Shown in pieces: positions 15,232 to 23,158 of a DNA stretch of 31,482 nucleotides (position 1 is the first letter of the stretch; each line of letters begins with the position of its first letter). The DNA is from UBA7887 sp964408735 (GTDB lineage: Bacteria; Pseudomonadota; Alphaproteobacteria; UBA7887). The position numbers and the translations under genes were made by a program. The notes under the pieces are model-generated. The model did no database searches, had not been told where the DNA came from, and saw nothing but the letters and a program-made list of their open reading frames with translations. Location: NCBI GenBank assembly GCA_964408735.1, contig CAYPAX010000052.1, positions 1-31,482 of the forward strand. Direction: 5' to 3'.

Positions 15232-16830
15232 TCAAGGGACGATGACGCCGGGGTTCATGACGCCGTGGGGGTCGAGAGTTTGCTTGGCGGCGCGCAGCAC
15301 GTCGCCGAACAGCGGCGGACGTTGCTTGAGATACCACGGCATGTGCAGGCGGCCGACCGCATGGTGGTGGGTGATGGTGCCGCCGCTTTCTGTCATGGCG
15401 TCATAGGCCGCCGTCTTGATGGCCATCGCCTGTTCGACCATGCGCGTCTTGTCGCAGAGGAAGTGATAGGTGAAATAGGGCGCGGGGCCGTCCGGGTAGA
15501 GATGGGTGATGCGGCAGGTGACCGTGCCGTCGCGCCCCGTCACTTCGCGGATCGCTTCAGCGGTGCGCGCCTTCACCGCCTCGTGCAGTTCGCGAAAGCC
15601 GCTCCAGGGGATCGAGGTCTCGCAGGTTTCGCGGCCGATGCCGCGGGCGGTTTTCACCTCCCGGTAGAACGGCTCGCGCACGAAGGCCTGGCGCCAGCGG
15701 GCGGCTGCCGAGGCTGACGCTTCGCGGGCTTCCTCGACCGCCTCGCCGCCATGGTCCAGGCAGGCCTGCGTGGCGATAGCGAGCCAAGGGTCGACCGGGT
15801 GGTGCGCGGATTCGAAGCCCAGCACCAGGATCGCCCTGGTGCCGTCATAGGCGCCGGTCAGCCCCGCCTCCTGCGGGTCGATGAGGCGGCAGTTGGCGGG
15901 GCTGAGGCCTGCTTGCGCGATCTCGCGCATGGCCTCGATGCCGTCATAAAAATCGGCGAAAGCGAACGTCGCGCCGCTGCGGAAGGTCGGCCGCGACGGC
16001 AGCCTCAGCCAGGCCACGGTGATGATGCCCATGGCGCCTTCGGAGCCGATGGCGAATCGGTCGGGGCTGGGCCCGGCACCCGAGGCCGGCAAGCGTCGCG
16101 ATTGCCAGTCGCCGCTGGGGGTGACCATGCGCACGCTTTCGACGAAATCGTCGATATGGGTGGTGCCCGTGGCGTAGTGGCCGGCGGCGCGGGTGGCGAT
16201 CCAACCGCCCAGGCTGGAATAGGGATAGGCCTGCATGAAAAAGCGCAAGCTGAGGCCGTGCGGCTTGAGCTGGGCGTCGAGGTCGGGCCCGAACACGCCC
16301 GCCTGCACCCGCGCCGCCCGCGACGTGGTGTCGGTCTCCAGCACCCGGTTCATGTGGGACATGTCGATCGAGACCGTGGCCTTGAAACGCTCGCCGACCG
16401 CCGGATTGATGCCGTAGACTGCGCTGGAGCCGCCGCCGAAGGGGATAGCCGCCAGCTCGGCGCCGCCGCACCAGTCGAGCACGGCGGCAACTTCGGCTTC
16501 GTCGCGCGGATAGACCACGGCGTCGGGCGCATCCGCGAAGTCTCGCGCGAAACAGCGCGCGCTTTCCATGAACGACTTGCCATAGGTGTGCAGCGCGCGT
16601 TCGTACCCATCGGTGTGGCAGATTGCCTGCAGGCTCGCCGGCACTGCGCCGATACAAGAGGGTGTGAGGTCGATCTCGTCGAGGCTCGGCGCCGGCGTTG
16701 CCTCGAAGCCGTCGGCGCCCAAGGCCTCGCCCCAGACGCGCTCGATGTCGCGTGCCTCTTCCGCCGTGGCGCCTTCGTCTTCGCTGCCCCAGGCGTAGAA
16801 CTTACGCCGCTTGCGCCAGTTTTCCGCCAC
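15232..16830 (-). CDS. FAD-binding oxidase of the alkylglycerone-phosphate synthase-like (VAO/PCMH) group
   Basis: A 532-residue flavoenzyme of the VAO/PCMH superfamily, closest in pattern to alkyldihydroxyacetone-phosphate synthase-like proteins. Seen are the FAD diphosphate loop PFGGGSSA (130-137), SSLGGWIATRAAGHYATG (205-222), IGSEGAMGIIT (261-271), the cap domain, and the His-rich active-site motif HHHAVGR (488-494) before the C-terminal LDPHGVMNPG block. It starts at GTG 16830, 15 nt after the stop of the SDR gene, in the cluster ApbE-CoA-transferase-SDR-oxidase. True ether-lipid synthesis is not proven; many bacterial members have unknown substrates. A degraded second copy of its 3' end lies at 12459-12660. 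Confidence 0.85.
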   Translation of the reverse strand: MAENWRKRRKFYAWGSEDEGATAEEARDIERVWGEALGADGFEATPAPSLDEIDLTPSCIGAVPASLQAICHTDGYERALHTYGKSFMESARCFARDFADAPDAVVYPRDEAEVAAVLDWCGGAELAAIPFGGGSSAVYGINPAVGERFKATVSIDMSHMNRVLETDTTSRAARVQAGVFGPDLDAQLKPHGLSLRFFMQAYPYSSLGGWIATRAAGHYATGTTHIDDFVESVRMVTPSGDWQSRRLPASGAGPSPDRFAIGSEGAMGIITVAWLRLPSRPTFRSGATFAFADFYDGIEAMREIAQAGLSPANCRLIDPQEAGLTGAYDGTRAILVLGFESAHHPVDPWLAIATQACLDHGGEAVEEAREASASAAARWRQAFVREPFYREVKTARGIGRETCETSIPWSGFRELHEAVKARTAEAIREVTGRDGTVTCRITHLYPDGPAPYFTYHFLCDKTRMVEQAMAIKTAAYDAMTESGGTITHHHAVGRLHMPWYLKQRPPLFGDVLRAAKQTLDPHGVMNPGVIVP

Positions 16831-16845
16831 CGTCCCGCTCGCCGA

Positions 16846-17625
16846 TCACAGGCTGTTTCTTGCCGCGACGCCGCCGTCGATGCTGTAAATCACGCCCGTG
16901 GTGTAGGCGGCGCGCTCGGAGGCCAGGAAGGTCACCAGGTTTGCCACCTCCTCGGGCTTGGCGGCGCGGCCGCCGGGCAGGTTGGTGGTCAGGTCGCGCC
17001 AGCGCGACTTGTCGCCGAACTCGGCCTCGGCGCGCTGCTCCATCAGGGTCACCATGCGCCCGGTCTCGACCAGGCCAGGATTGATGCCGACCACGCGCAC
17101 GCCGTCGTCGAGGCTGGTCGAGCCCAACGCGCGGGTAAACGCCATCAGCCCCGCATTGCCGGTCGAGCCCGCGATATAGCCGGCGTTGAAGGATTCGCCC
17201 GCCAGGCCGATGACGTTGACGATCACGCCCTGGCCGCGCGAGGACATGCGCGCATGGAAGGTGCGGCAGAGATTTATGTAGCCGAACACCTTGAGGTCCC
17301 AGGCCTCGCGCCAGCGGCCTTCGTCGATATCGGCCACCGTGCCGCCGGGAATGGCGCCGGCATTGTTGACCAGGATATCGATGTCGTCGCAACGGCCCGC
17401 AAGCTCGGCCTGGGCGCCGCTGTCGGAGAGATCGAGCGCGTGGGTCTCGACCGAGACCTGGAAGCTGCGCAGGATGGCGTCCTTGGCCTCGGCCAGGGCC
17501 TCCTCTCCGCGTGCGGCGAGGTGAAGGTGCACGCCTTCGGACGCCAGGGATTCGGCGGCCGCCCGGCCGATGCCCTTGGAGCCGCCGGTGATCAGCGCCG
17601 TGCGTCCTGCCAGATTGAGTTCCAT
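16846..17625 (-). CDS. SDR family protein with a degenerate catalytic tetrad
   Basis: A 259-residue short-chain dehydrogenase. The cofactor motif TGGSKGIG (13-20), NNAG (87-90) and a C-terminal SIDGG block are normal. The catalytic positions are not: Tyr150 is present (GYIAGSTGNAG) but the Lys four residues later is Ser154, the usual catalytic Ser region reads NVIGLAG, and the Asn position reads LKVFG. It may therefore bind NAD(P) but use another mechanism or act as a non-catalytic partner; similar subfamilies exist, so this need not be decay. ATG 17625 has GGGAGGGAG before it, and that site follows immediately on the CoA-transferase stop (TAG then GGAGGG), so the two are tightly coupled. Confidence 0.85.
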   Translation of the reverse strand: MELNLAGRTALITGGSKGIGRAAAESLASEGVHLHLAARGEEALAEAKDAILRSFQVSVETHALDLSDSGAQAELAGRCDDIDILVNNAGAIPGGTVADIDEGRWREAWDLKVFGYINLCRTFHARMSSRGQGVIVNVIGLAGESFNAGYIAGSTGNAGLMAFTRALGSTSLDDGVRVVGINPGLVETGRMVTLMEQRAEAEFGDKSRWRDLTTNLPGGRAAKPEEVANLVTFLASERAAYTTGVIYSIDGGVAARNSL

Positions 17626-17637
17626 CTTGCTCCCTCC

Positions 17638-18852
17638 CTATGCGGCCGGCACGGGTTTAGTGACCACGCCGCCCTGTATCATGCGTTCGATCTCTTCGTC
17701 CTTGTAACCGGCCTCGGCCAGCACCTGGCGGGCATGCTCGCCGAGCCTCGGCGGCGGGGTGCCGGCGGCACCGGGCGTGCGCGACATCTTGATCGGCGTG
17801 GCGATGCCGCGATAGCCGTCGCGCTCGACCAGCATGTCACGCGCCTGCACCTGGGCGTGGGCGAGCACCTGCGGGATGTCGAGCACCGGGCCGGCGGGTA
17901 TGTTCTGCGACAAGAGATGCTCGCAGAGCGCCATGCCGTCGGTCTCGGCCAGCAGGGGCTCCAACGCGGCGCGCAGGGCGTCGCGGTTGCCGACACGATC
18001 GGCATTTGTGTGGAAGCGCGCATCCTCGGCCAGCTCCGGCGCGCCAATCTCTTCCGTGAAGCGAACGAACTGCTTGTCGTTGCCAATGGCTGCGAACACC
18101 CGTGCCGTCTTTGTCGCGAACATGTCGTAGGGCGCGATGTTGGGATGGGCGTTGCCGGTGCGTACCGGCGGCTCGTCGCTCATCAGGTAGTTGGCGCCGT
18201 GCGGGTGCAGCAGGCTGATCGAGCATTCGAGCAGCGACAGCTCGACCTTCTGGCCCTGACCAGAGCGCTCGCGCTCCTGCAGCGCCATCAATAAGGCGAT
18301 GGCGGCATAGAGCCCGGTCGCCAGGTCCGAGATCGGCACGCCGATGCGGATCGGCGGGCCATCCGCCGTGCCGTTGATGCTGGCAAGACCGCTCATGACC
18401 TGCGCCACCGCGTCGAAACCGGGCATGCCCGCCATCGGGCCGTCGGTGCCGTAGCCGGTGATCTGGGTGTAGATCAGGCGCGGGAAGCGCTCGCGAAGGG
18501 TTTGCTCGTAGCCGAGGCCCCAGCGCTCCATCTGCCCGGCCTTGAAATTCTCGATCAAGACATCGGCGTCTTCGAGCAGGCGGAACAGGACGGCGTGGCC
18601 TTCCTCGCCGCGCAGGTCGAGGGCCAGGCTCTCCTTGTTGCGGTTTACGCCCGAGAAGTAGGCGCTCTGGCCGTCCTTGAAGGGTGGGCCCCAGCTGCGC
18701 GTGCCGTCGCCGTCCGGCGGCTCGATCTTGATCACCTCGGCGCCGTGGTCGCCGAGCATCTGGGTGCAGAACGGCCCCGCCAGAATACGCGAGAGATCGA
18801 CGACCTTGAGCCCGGCAAGCGCGCCGAAAGGCTGCCGCGCCTCAGCGTCCAT
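17638..18852 (-). CDS. CaiB/BaiF (class III) CoA-transferase
   Basis: A 404-residue family III CoA-transferase, which moves CoA between carboxylic acids through an aspartyl intermediate. Family marks are the N-terminal LKVVDLSRILAGPFCTQMLG (15-34), VIKIEPPDGD, NRNKESLALDL (70-80), and the catalytic-region block GMPGFDAVAQVMSG (142-155), where Asp147 is the likely nucleophile. The length is usual. The ATG overlaps the ApbE stop (TGATG), so translation is coupled. The acyl substrate is unknown; the company of an FAD oxidase and an SDR suggests catabolism or modification of an organic acid. Confidence 0.92.
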   Translation of the reverse strand: MDAEARQPFGALAGLKVVDLSRILAGPFCTQMLGDHGAEVIKIEPPDGDGTRSWGPPFKDGQSAYFSGVNRNKESLALDLRGEEGHAVLFRLLEDADVLIENFKAGQMERWGLGYEQTLRERFPRLIYTQITGYGTDGPMAGMPGFDAVAQVMSGLASINGTADGPPIRIGVPISDLATGLYAAIALLMALQERERSGQGQKVELSLLECSISLLHPHGANYLMSDEPPVRTGNAHPNIAPYDMFATKTARVFAAIGNDKQFVRFTEEIGAPELAEDARFHTNADRVGNRDALRAALEPLLAETDGMALCEHLLSQNIPAGPVLDIPQVLAHAQVQARDMLVERDGYRGIATPIKMSRTPGAAGTPPPRLGEHARQVLAEAGYKDEEIERMIQGGVVTKPVPAA

Positions 18853-19856
18853 CAGCTCACCAAGCGGTACTTGGTGCCGTCGGCCTCGGTGATGCGTACC
18901 TCAAGCCCGGGCAGCGTCGTCACGACGCGGTCGGCTGTTGCTCGCGGCGCGACGAACAGCCCGGTCGACAGGGCATCCGACGTCGTCGCGTTGTCCGCCA
19001 GCACGCTGACCGAGGCGTGGTGGTTGGCGCTCATGCCGCTGGTCGGCGAGAACAGGTGATGATTGCGCGCATCCGCGCCGAACATGGTGCCATAACCGCC
19101 CGAGGTGGCGACAGCCCGGTTCTCGATCTCGACGACCTCGTCATAGTCGGCGGGGGCGAAGGGATCGATCAGGCCGATGCGCCAGGGCCGGCCCTCGGGG
19201 TGGCGGTCGATGGCGTAGTTCTCGCCCAGGTCGAGCAGCACGTTGGCGATGCCGTCACTGCGCAGCAGGGCCGCCACCTTGTCCGTGATATAGCCCTGGG
19301 CGATACCGTTGAGGGTGATGGCCATGCCCGGGCGGGCAAGCGCCACACGGTCGCTGTCTACCTCGAGCGCGCGGTGGTCGACCAAAGCCCGCGCCATCTT
19401 GACTGCTGCCGCATTGGGCGCCTCGGCGGAGCCGGGATCGGCCGCGAAATGCTCGGCATAAAGCCGCCACAGGGGCTGCACGGTGATATCGAAGGCGCCA
19501 TGCGTCAGCGCTGCGAAGCGCTTGGCCTCGGACAGCAGGTGCACGGTATCGAGCGAGGGCGCCTCGACGGCGCCGTCGCGGTTGAGGCGCGAAATCTCGC
19601 TGTTCGCATCGTGCAGGCTGAACAAGGCCTCGAGGCGGCGGATCTCGGCGACGCAGCGCTCGAACAGGCGCTCGGCGGCGGCAGGGTCCGGATGGGCGAG
19701 GGTGATGCGCGCCGGGGCGCCCAGCGCGCTGCCTTCCCAAGTCACCAGCGGCACGGCGGCGCGTGCGCCAAGGCTCGGCAGCAGCGGCAGGCCGGCAACG
19801 GCGCCCATGATGGTCAGCGCACGACGGCGCGAGATGTGGCTGGCAGACTTGGTCAT
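18852..19856 (-). CDS. apbE: FAD:protein FMN transferase (ApbE)
   Basis: A 334-residue ApbE-family enzyme, which attaches FMN covalently to Thr or Ser of target proteins outside the cytoplasmic membrane. A twin-arginine-type signal (SRRRALTIMGAVAG, from residue 9) with an ALA-like cleavage near residue 33 predicts Tat export; no lipobox is seen. Family motifs are NSEISRLN (85-92), LNGIAQGYITDKV (182-194), ATSGGY (250-255) and the metal-binding DALSTGLF (294-301). GGAGAG precedes ATG 19856. It is the first gene of the minus-strand cluster and overlaps the CoA-transferase start. Its flavin acceptor protein is not obvious in the window; Nqr or Rnf genes, the usual partners, are absent here. Confidence 0.92.
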   Translation of the reverse strand: MTKSASHISRRRALTIMGAVAGLPLLPSLGARAAVPLVTWEGSALGAPARITLAHPDPAAAERLFERCVAEIRRLEALFSLHDANSEISRLNRDGAVEAPSLDTVHLLSEAKRFAALTHGAFDITVQPLWRLYAEHFAADPGSAEAPNAAAVKMARALVDHRALEVDSDRVALARPGMAITLNGIAQGYITDKVAALLRSDGIANVLLDLGENYAIDRHPEGRPWRIGLIDPFAPADYDEVVEIENRAVATSGGYGTMFGADARNHHLFSPTSGMSANHHASVSVLADNATTSDALSTGLFVAPRATADRVVTTLPGLEVRITEADGTKYRLVS

Positions 19857-19943
19857 GAAAAACTCTCCGTCGGCTCGACGATTCGGCCCTTGCAGCGCTT
19901 ACATACCCGTGAATCCCGCTTTTGGTCCAGGATCATGGTCAAG

Positions 19944-19960
19944 CGAGGCTATACTGTCGC
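19944..19960 (+). promoter_or_regulatory. Possible promoter -10 for the D-2-hydroxyacid dehydrogenase
   Basis: TATACT at 19950-19955 inside GGCTATACTGTCGCGG, about 31 nt before the start codon. There is no convincing -35 at standard spacing. It resembles the element at 3230-3245 (TGCTATAGTGTCG). Confidence 0.4.
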
Positions 19961-19985
19961 GGTTTTTCGCGGGAGGGAGGGGCCC

Positions 19986-20951
19986 ATGGCACCGAAGATT
20001 CTGTTCGTGAGTGAGTTTCCCGATGCGGAAGCGCCGGCGCGGGAGCTAGCGCCCGACGGTTTCGATTTTGTGCTGACGCCGGAGGACAGCCCTGCCTACC
20101 AGGAAACCTTGGGCGAGGCGGAATATCTCATCGGTTTTGTCGACCGGCTGGTGGACGATGCGCTGTTCGAGGCTGCGCCCAAGCTCAAGTTGATCCAGCT
20201 TTTGAGCGCCGGCTACAACCGCGCTGATCTTGACGCCGCGCGCCGTGCCGGCGTGCCCATCGCCAACAATGGCGGTGCCAATGCGGTGGCGGTCTCGGAG
20301 CACGCCATGATGCTGATGCTCGCGTGTTCGCGCCAGCTCAACATCCAGCATGCCAATGTCGGCGCCGGGCGCTGGCACGGCAATGCCTTCCCGCGCATTT
20401 TCGAGCTGCGCGGCAAGACCCTCGGCATCGTCGGCCTGGGCAATATCGGCAAGCGCACGGCGCGGCTGGCAACGGCTTTCGGCCTGCGCATCCTCCATTA
20501 CGATATCGAGCGCCTGAATGAGGACGAGGAGGACGCCCTCGGCGTGCGCTTCCGCCTGCTGTCCGAATTGCTTGGTGAATCCGATTTTGTCAGTCTGCAT
20601 GTGCCCCTCAACGATGGCACGCGGCACCTGATGACAGCCGACAGGCTTGCCCTGATGAAGCCTTCCGCGATCCTCGTCAACACCAGCCGCGGGCCGGTGG
20701 TCGACGAGGTGGCGCTCACTGCGGCCCTGACCGATGGCGAAATTGCCGGCGCCGGTCTCGACGTTTTCGAGCAGGAGCCGCCGGACCCGGACAATCCGCT
20801 CTTCACCCTCGATACGGTGGTGCTGACAGCACACCTTGCCGGTGGCTCACGCGAGAGCGGCACGGCGCGGGTGCGCAACGCCTTCGACAATGTGGAGCGG
20901 GTGGCGCGCGGCGCGGCGCCGCTGTGGCTGATCCCGGAATTGCAGGACTGA
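19986..20951 (+). CDS. D-isomer-specific 2-hydroxyacid dehydrogenase
   Basis: A 321-residue NAD-dependent dehydrogenase of the D-2-hydroxyacid family (phosphoglycerate, glyoxylate or hydroxypyruvate reductase type). The substrate domain has QLLSAGYNRAD and NNGGANAVAVSEH; the cofactor motif is GLGNIG (150-155); the catalytic residues are Arg235 (NTSRGPVVDE), Glu264 (FEQEP) and His283 (TAHLAGGS). ATG 19986 has a strong site, GGGAGGGAGG at 19971-19980. It diverges from apbE and is followed after 4 nt by a methyltransferase gene, so the two form an operon. The exact substrate cannot be read from sequence. Confidence 0.93.
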   Translation: MAPKILFVSEFPDAEAPARELAPDGFDFVLTPEDSPAYQETLGEAEYLIGFVDRLVDDALFEAAPKLKLIQLLSAGYNRADLDAARRAGVPIANNGGANAVAVSEHAMMLMLACSRQLNIQHANVGAGRWHGNAFPRIFELRGKTLGIVGLGNIGKRTARLATAFGLRILHYDIERLNEDEEDALGVRFRLLSELLGESDFVSLHVPLNDGTRHLMTADRLALMKPSAILVNTSRGPVVDEVALTAALTDGEIAGAGLDVFEQEPPDPDNPLFTLDTVVLTAHLAGGSRESGTARVRNAFDNVERVARGAAPLWLIPELQD

Positions 20952-20955
20952 GGCC

Positions 20956-21576
20956 ATGGGATTCTACAGCCGCCATATCCTGCCGCACTTCCTCGACATG
21001 GCGTGTGGCGTCAAGCCCATAAGCAAACAGCGAGAGAAGGTGGTGCCGCTGGCCGAGGGCCGGGTGCTCGAGATCGGCATCGGCAGTGGGCTCAACCTGC
21101 CGTTCTACGATCCCGCCAAGGTCGAGCGCGTCTTCGGCCTCGATCCGGCCGCGGAGATGCTGCGGATTGCCCGCAAGCGCGATGGCGCGGTGCCCTTCCC
21201 GGTGGACTATCTGGCCTTGGAGGATGGCGCGATCCCGCTGGAAGCCGGCAGCATCGACACGGTGCTGATCACTTACACGCTGTGCACCATTCCGGAGCCC
21301 GTACCGGCCCTCGACGGCATGCGCCCGCTGCTCAAGCCCGGCGGCCGCCTGATTTTCTGCGAGCACGGCAAGGCGCCAGACGCGGGCGTGGAGCGCTGGC
21401 AAAGCCGGCTCGACCCGCTCTGGGGCCGCATCGCCGGCGGCTGCCACCTCGGCCGCGATATTCCCGCCATCATCAGCGCCGGCGGCTTCCGCCTCGGCGA
21501 GGTCGAAAGCATGTACCTGCCCAAGACCCCCCGCTTCGCCGGCTTCAATTATTGGGGCACGGCGCTGCCCGCCTAA
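20956..21576 (+). CDS. Class I SAM-dependent methyltransferase
   Basis: A 206-residue methyltransferase. Motif I is VLEIGIGSGLNLPFY (37-51), the acidic residue of motif II is Asp63 (FGLDP), and later motifs include IDTVLITYTLCTIPEP and LLKPGGRLIFCEHG. The overall pattern (start GFYSRHILPHFLDM) resembles the METTL7/thiol or phospholipid methyltransferase type, but the acceptor is unknown. It begins 4 nt after the dehydrogenase stop and is translated from the same message. It converges on the ABC transporter genes, with a REP-like element between them. Confidence 0.88.
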   Translation: MGFYSRHILPHFLDMACGVKPISKQREKVVPLAEGRVLEIGIGSGLNLPFYDPAKVERVFGLDPAAEMLRIARKRDGAVPFPVDYLALEDGAIPLEAGSIDTVLITYTLCTIPEPVPALDGMRPLLKPGGRLIFCEHGKAPDAGVERWQSRLDPLWGRIAGGCHLGRDIPAIISAGGFRLGEVESMYLPKTPRFAGFNYWGTALPA

Positions 21577-21590
21577 GCCAGGCAAAGCAA

Positions 21591-21663
21591 TTCGGTGCCA
21601 GTCACCGAACTTAAAGGAGTAATTACAAACTGAATTACAACTATAAATTCGGTGACTGGCACC
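21591..21663. repeat. REP-like pair of palindromes in inverted orientation
   Basis: TTCGGTG (21591-21597) and CACCGAA (21603-21609) form a 7-bp hairpin. The 16-mer GGTGCCAGTCACCGAA (21594-21609) reappears as its exact reverse complement at 21648-21663. The 38 nt between are AT-rich and contain two direct copies of AATTACAA. It lies between convergent genes, a typical place for REP elements; no REP transposase gene is present in the window. Confidence 0.75.
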
Positions 21664-21697
21664 TATCTTGGCGTGGCGTCGGGTCTCGGTACGGGGC

Positions 21698-23158
21698 CTA
21701 CAGCCGCAACCCCTTCGGCACGACGGCGCGCTCGACGAGCTCGAAGGCGCCTTGGGCGGCGAGTGCTAGCAGGGCGGCGGGGATGGCGCCCTGCAGGATC
21801 AGCGCGGTGTTGTCGAGGCGGATGCCCGTGAGGATGGGTTGGCCGTAGCCGCCGGCGCCGATCAGGGCGCCGAGGGTGGCGGTGCCGATATTGATCACGG
21901 CCGAGGTCTTGATGCCGGCGAGGATGGTGCGCCCGGCCAGCGGCAGCTCGATCAGGCGCAGGCGCTGGCCCGGCGTGAGCCCCAGCGCATCTGCGGATTC
22001 GAGCAACTCGGGCGCGATGCCGGTCAGCCCGGCATGGGTGTTGCGGATGATCGGCAGCAGGCTATAGAGAAACAGCGCCGCGATGGCCGGGGGGCCGCCG
22101 ATGCCGAGCAGCGGGATCATAAACACGAACAGCGCCAGCGACGGGATGGTTTGGGCGATGCCGGCCGCGGCCAGGAGCAGCTGGCCGGTGCGTGGGCGCC
22201 GCGCGGCCAGCACGCCGAGGGGCAGGGCGACGACGATCGCCGCGCCCAGCGAGATCGCCACCAGGGCCAGGTGGTCGAGGGTATTGCGCCACAACGCCGA
22301 GAGCCAGCTTTCCTCGTCTGTCTCGACTGATAGCGCCAGGAAATCGGCGGCCACGCGGCTTTCGCTTTCGCCGTTGAGCTTTACGCGCGCATTGAGCCCG
22401 GCCATGGTCGCCGCATCGATGGTGCCAGTCAGGCCTGCGATGCCGGGGACCAGGGCCGCCGCTTCCGGGCGCGTCAGGATCACCGCCTCGTAGACCGGGA
22501 AATGGCCGAGGTCGTCTGCCAGCACGGCAAGGCCGTAATAGGCGATCTCGGCATCGGTCGAATAGAGATCCATGGCGTCGATGTCGCCGGAATCGAGACC
22601 GCGATAGGCGAGGTCGTGGTCGAGCCCGGTCACATCGGTCTGGGGCAGGCCGTAGCGCTCGCGCAGCGCCGGCCAGCCGTCGCCGCGGTCGAGGAACTCG
22701 TTGCCGAAGCCGAAGCTGAGGTCGGGCCAGCGCTGCAGGTCCGAGATCGTGGCGATGGCGAATTTCTCCGCCGTCTCGGGCCGCATGCCGATGGCATAGG
22801 TGTTGTTGAAGCCAAGCGGCGCGCTCATCGATATGCCCTTGGCGGCCAGCGCCTCGCGTATCGCCTCGATGCCGGTCAGCGCCGGGCCGCCTTCATCGGC
22901 GAGAATCTCGTGGGTGATGGTGCCGGTATATTCGGGATAGGCGTGGATCTCGCCAGTAAGCAGGGCGTCCCAGAGAATGCGCGTGCCGCCGAGCCCGCGC
23001 TTGTGCTCGGGCGCGGCGCCGGCCTCGCGGCCAAGGTGGACGAGGATCTCGCCAAGCACCACGGATTCGGTGAATGACTTGGAGCCGATGACGATGCGCT
23101 CCTCTGCGAGGGCGGCGGGCGCGGCAAGGCAGAGCAGGAGAAGCAGCCGCGCGATCAT
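21698..23158 (-). CDS. Osmoprotectant/quaternary-amine ABC transporter, binding protein fused to permease
   Basis: A 486-residue fusion. Residues 1-18 are a signal peptide (ending ALAEE). About 20-275 is an OpuAC/ProX-like binding domain (IGSKSFTESVVLGE at the start, then HAYPEYTGT and a YSTDAEI region), which captures betaine-type or other quaternary amines in the periplasm. About 290-486 is a permease domain with five or six membrane spans and the transmembrane-domain motif region (ADALGLTPGQRLRLIELPLAGRTI). The order, binding domain first, is the reverse of EgtU-like proteins, where the permease comes first. It overlaps the ATPase stop by 4 nt (ATGA), so both are made together. The ligand is inferred from family only. 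Confidence 0.9.
   Translation of the reverse strand: MIARLLLLLCLAAPAALAEERIVIGSKSFTESVVLGEILVHLGREAGAAPEHKRGLGGTRILWDALLTGEIHAYPEYTGTITHEILADEGGPALTGIEAIREALAAKGISMSAPLGFNNTYAIGMRPETAEKFAIATISDLQRWPDLSFGFGNEFLDRGDGWPALRERYGLPQTDVTGLDHDLAYRGLDSGDIDAMDLYSTDAEIAYYGLAVLADDLGHFPVYEAVILTRPEAAALVPGIAGLTGTIDAATMAGLNARVKLNGESESRVAADFLALSVETDEESWLSALWRNTLDHLALVAISLGAAIVVALPLGVLAARRPRTGQLLLAAAGIAQTIPSLALFVFMIPLLGIGGPPAIAALFLYSLLPIIRNTHAGLTGIAPELLESADALGLTPGQRLRLIELPLAGRTILAGIKTSAVINIGTATLGALIGAGGYGQPILTGIRLDNTALILQGAIPAALLALAAQGAFELVERAVVPKGLRL

Noticed and set aside
15751..18294. An 847-codon open frame on the plus strand
   Set aside because: It is antisense to the FAD oxidase, SDR and CoA-transferase genes, all with clear family motifs; a high-GC shadow frame with no recognisable domain.
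19017..19985. A 5' extension that would fuse about 320 codons to the D-2-hydroxyacid dehydrogenase
   Set aside because: It is antisense to apbE; the ribosome site and ATG at 19986 give a family-normal N-terminus.
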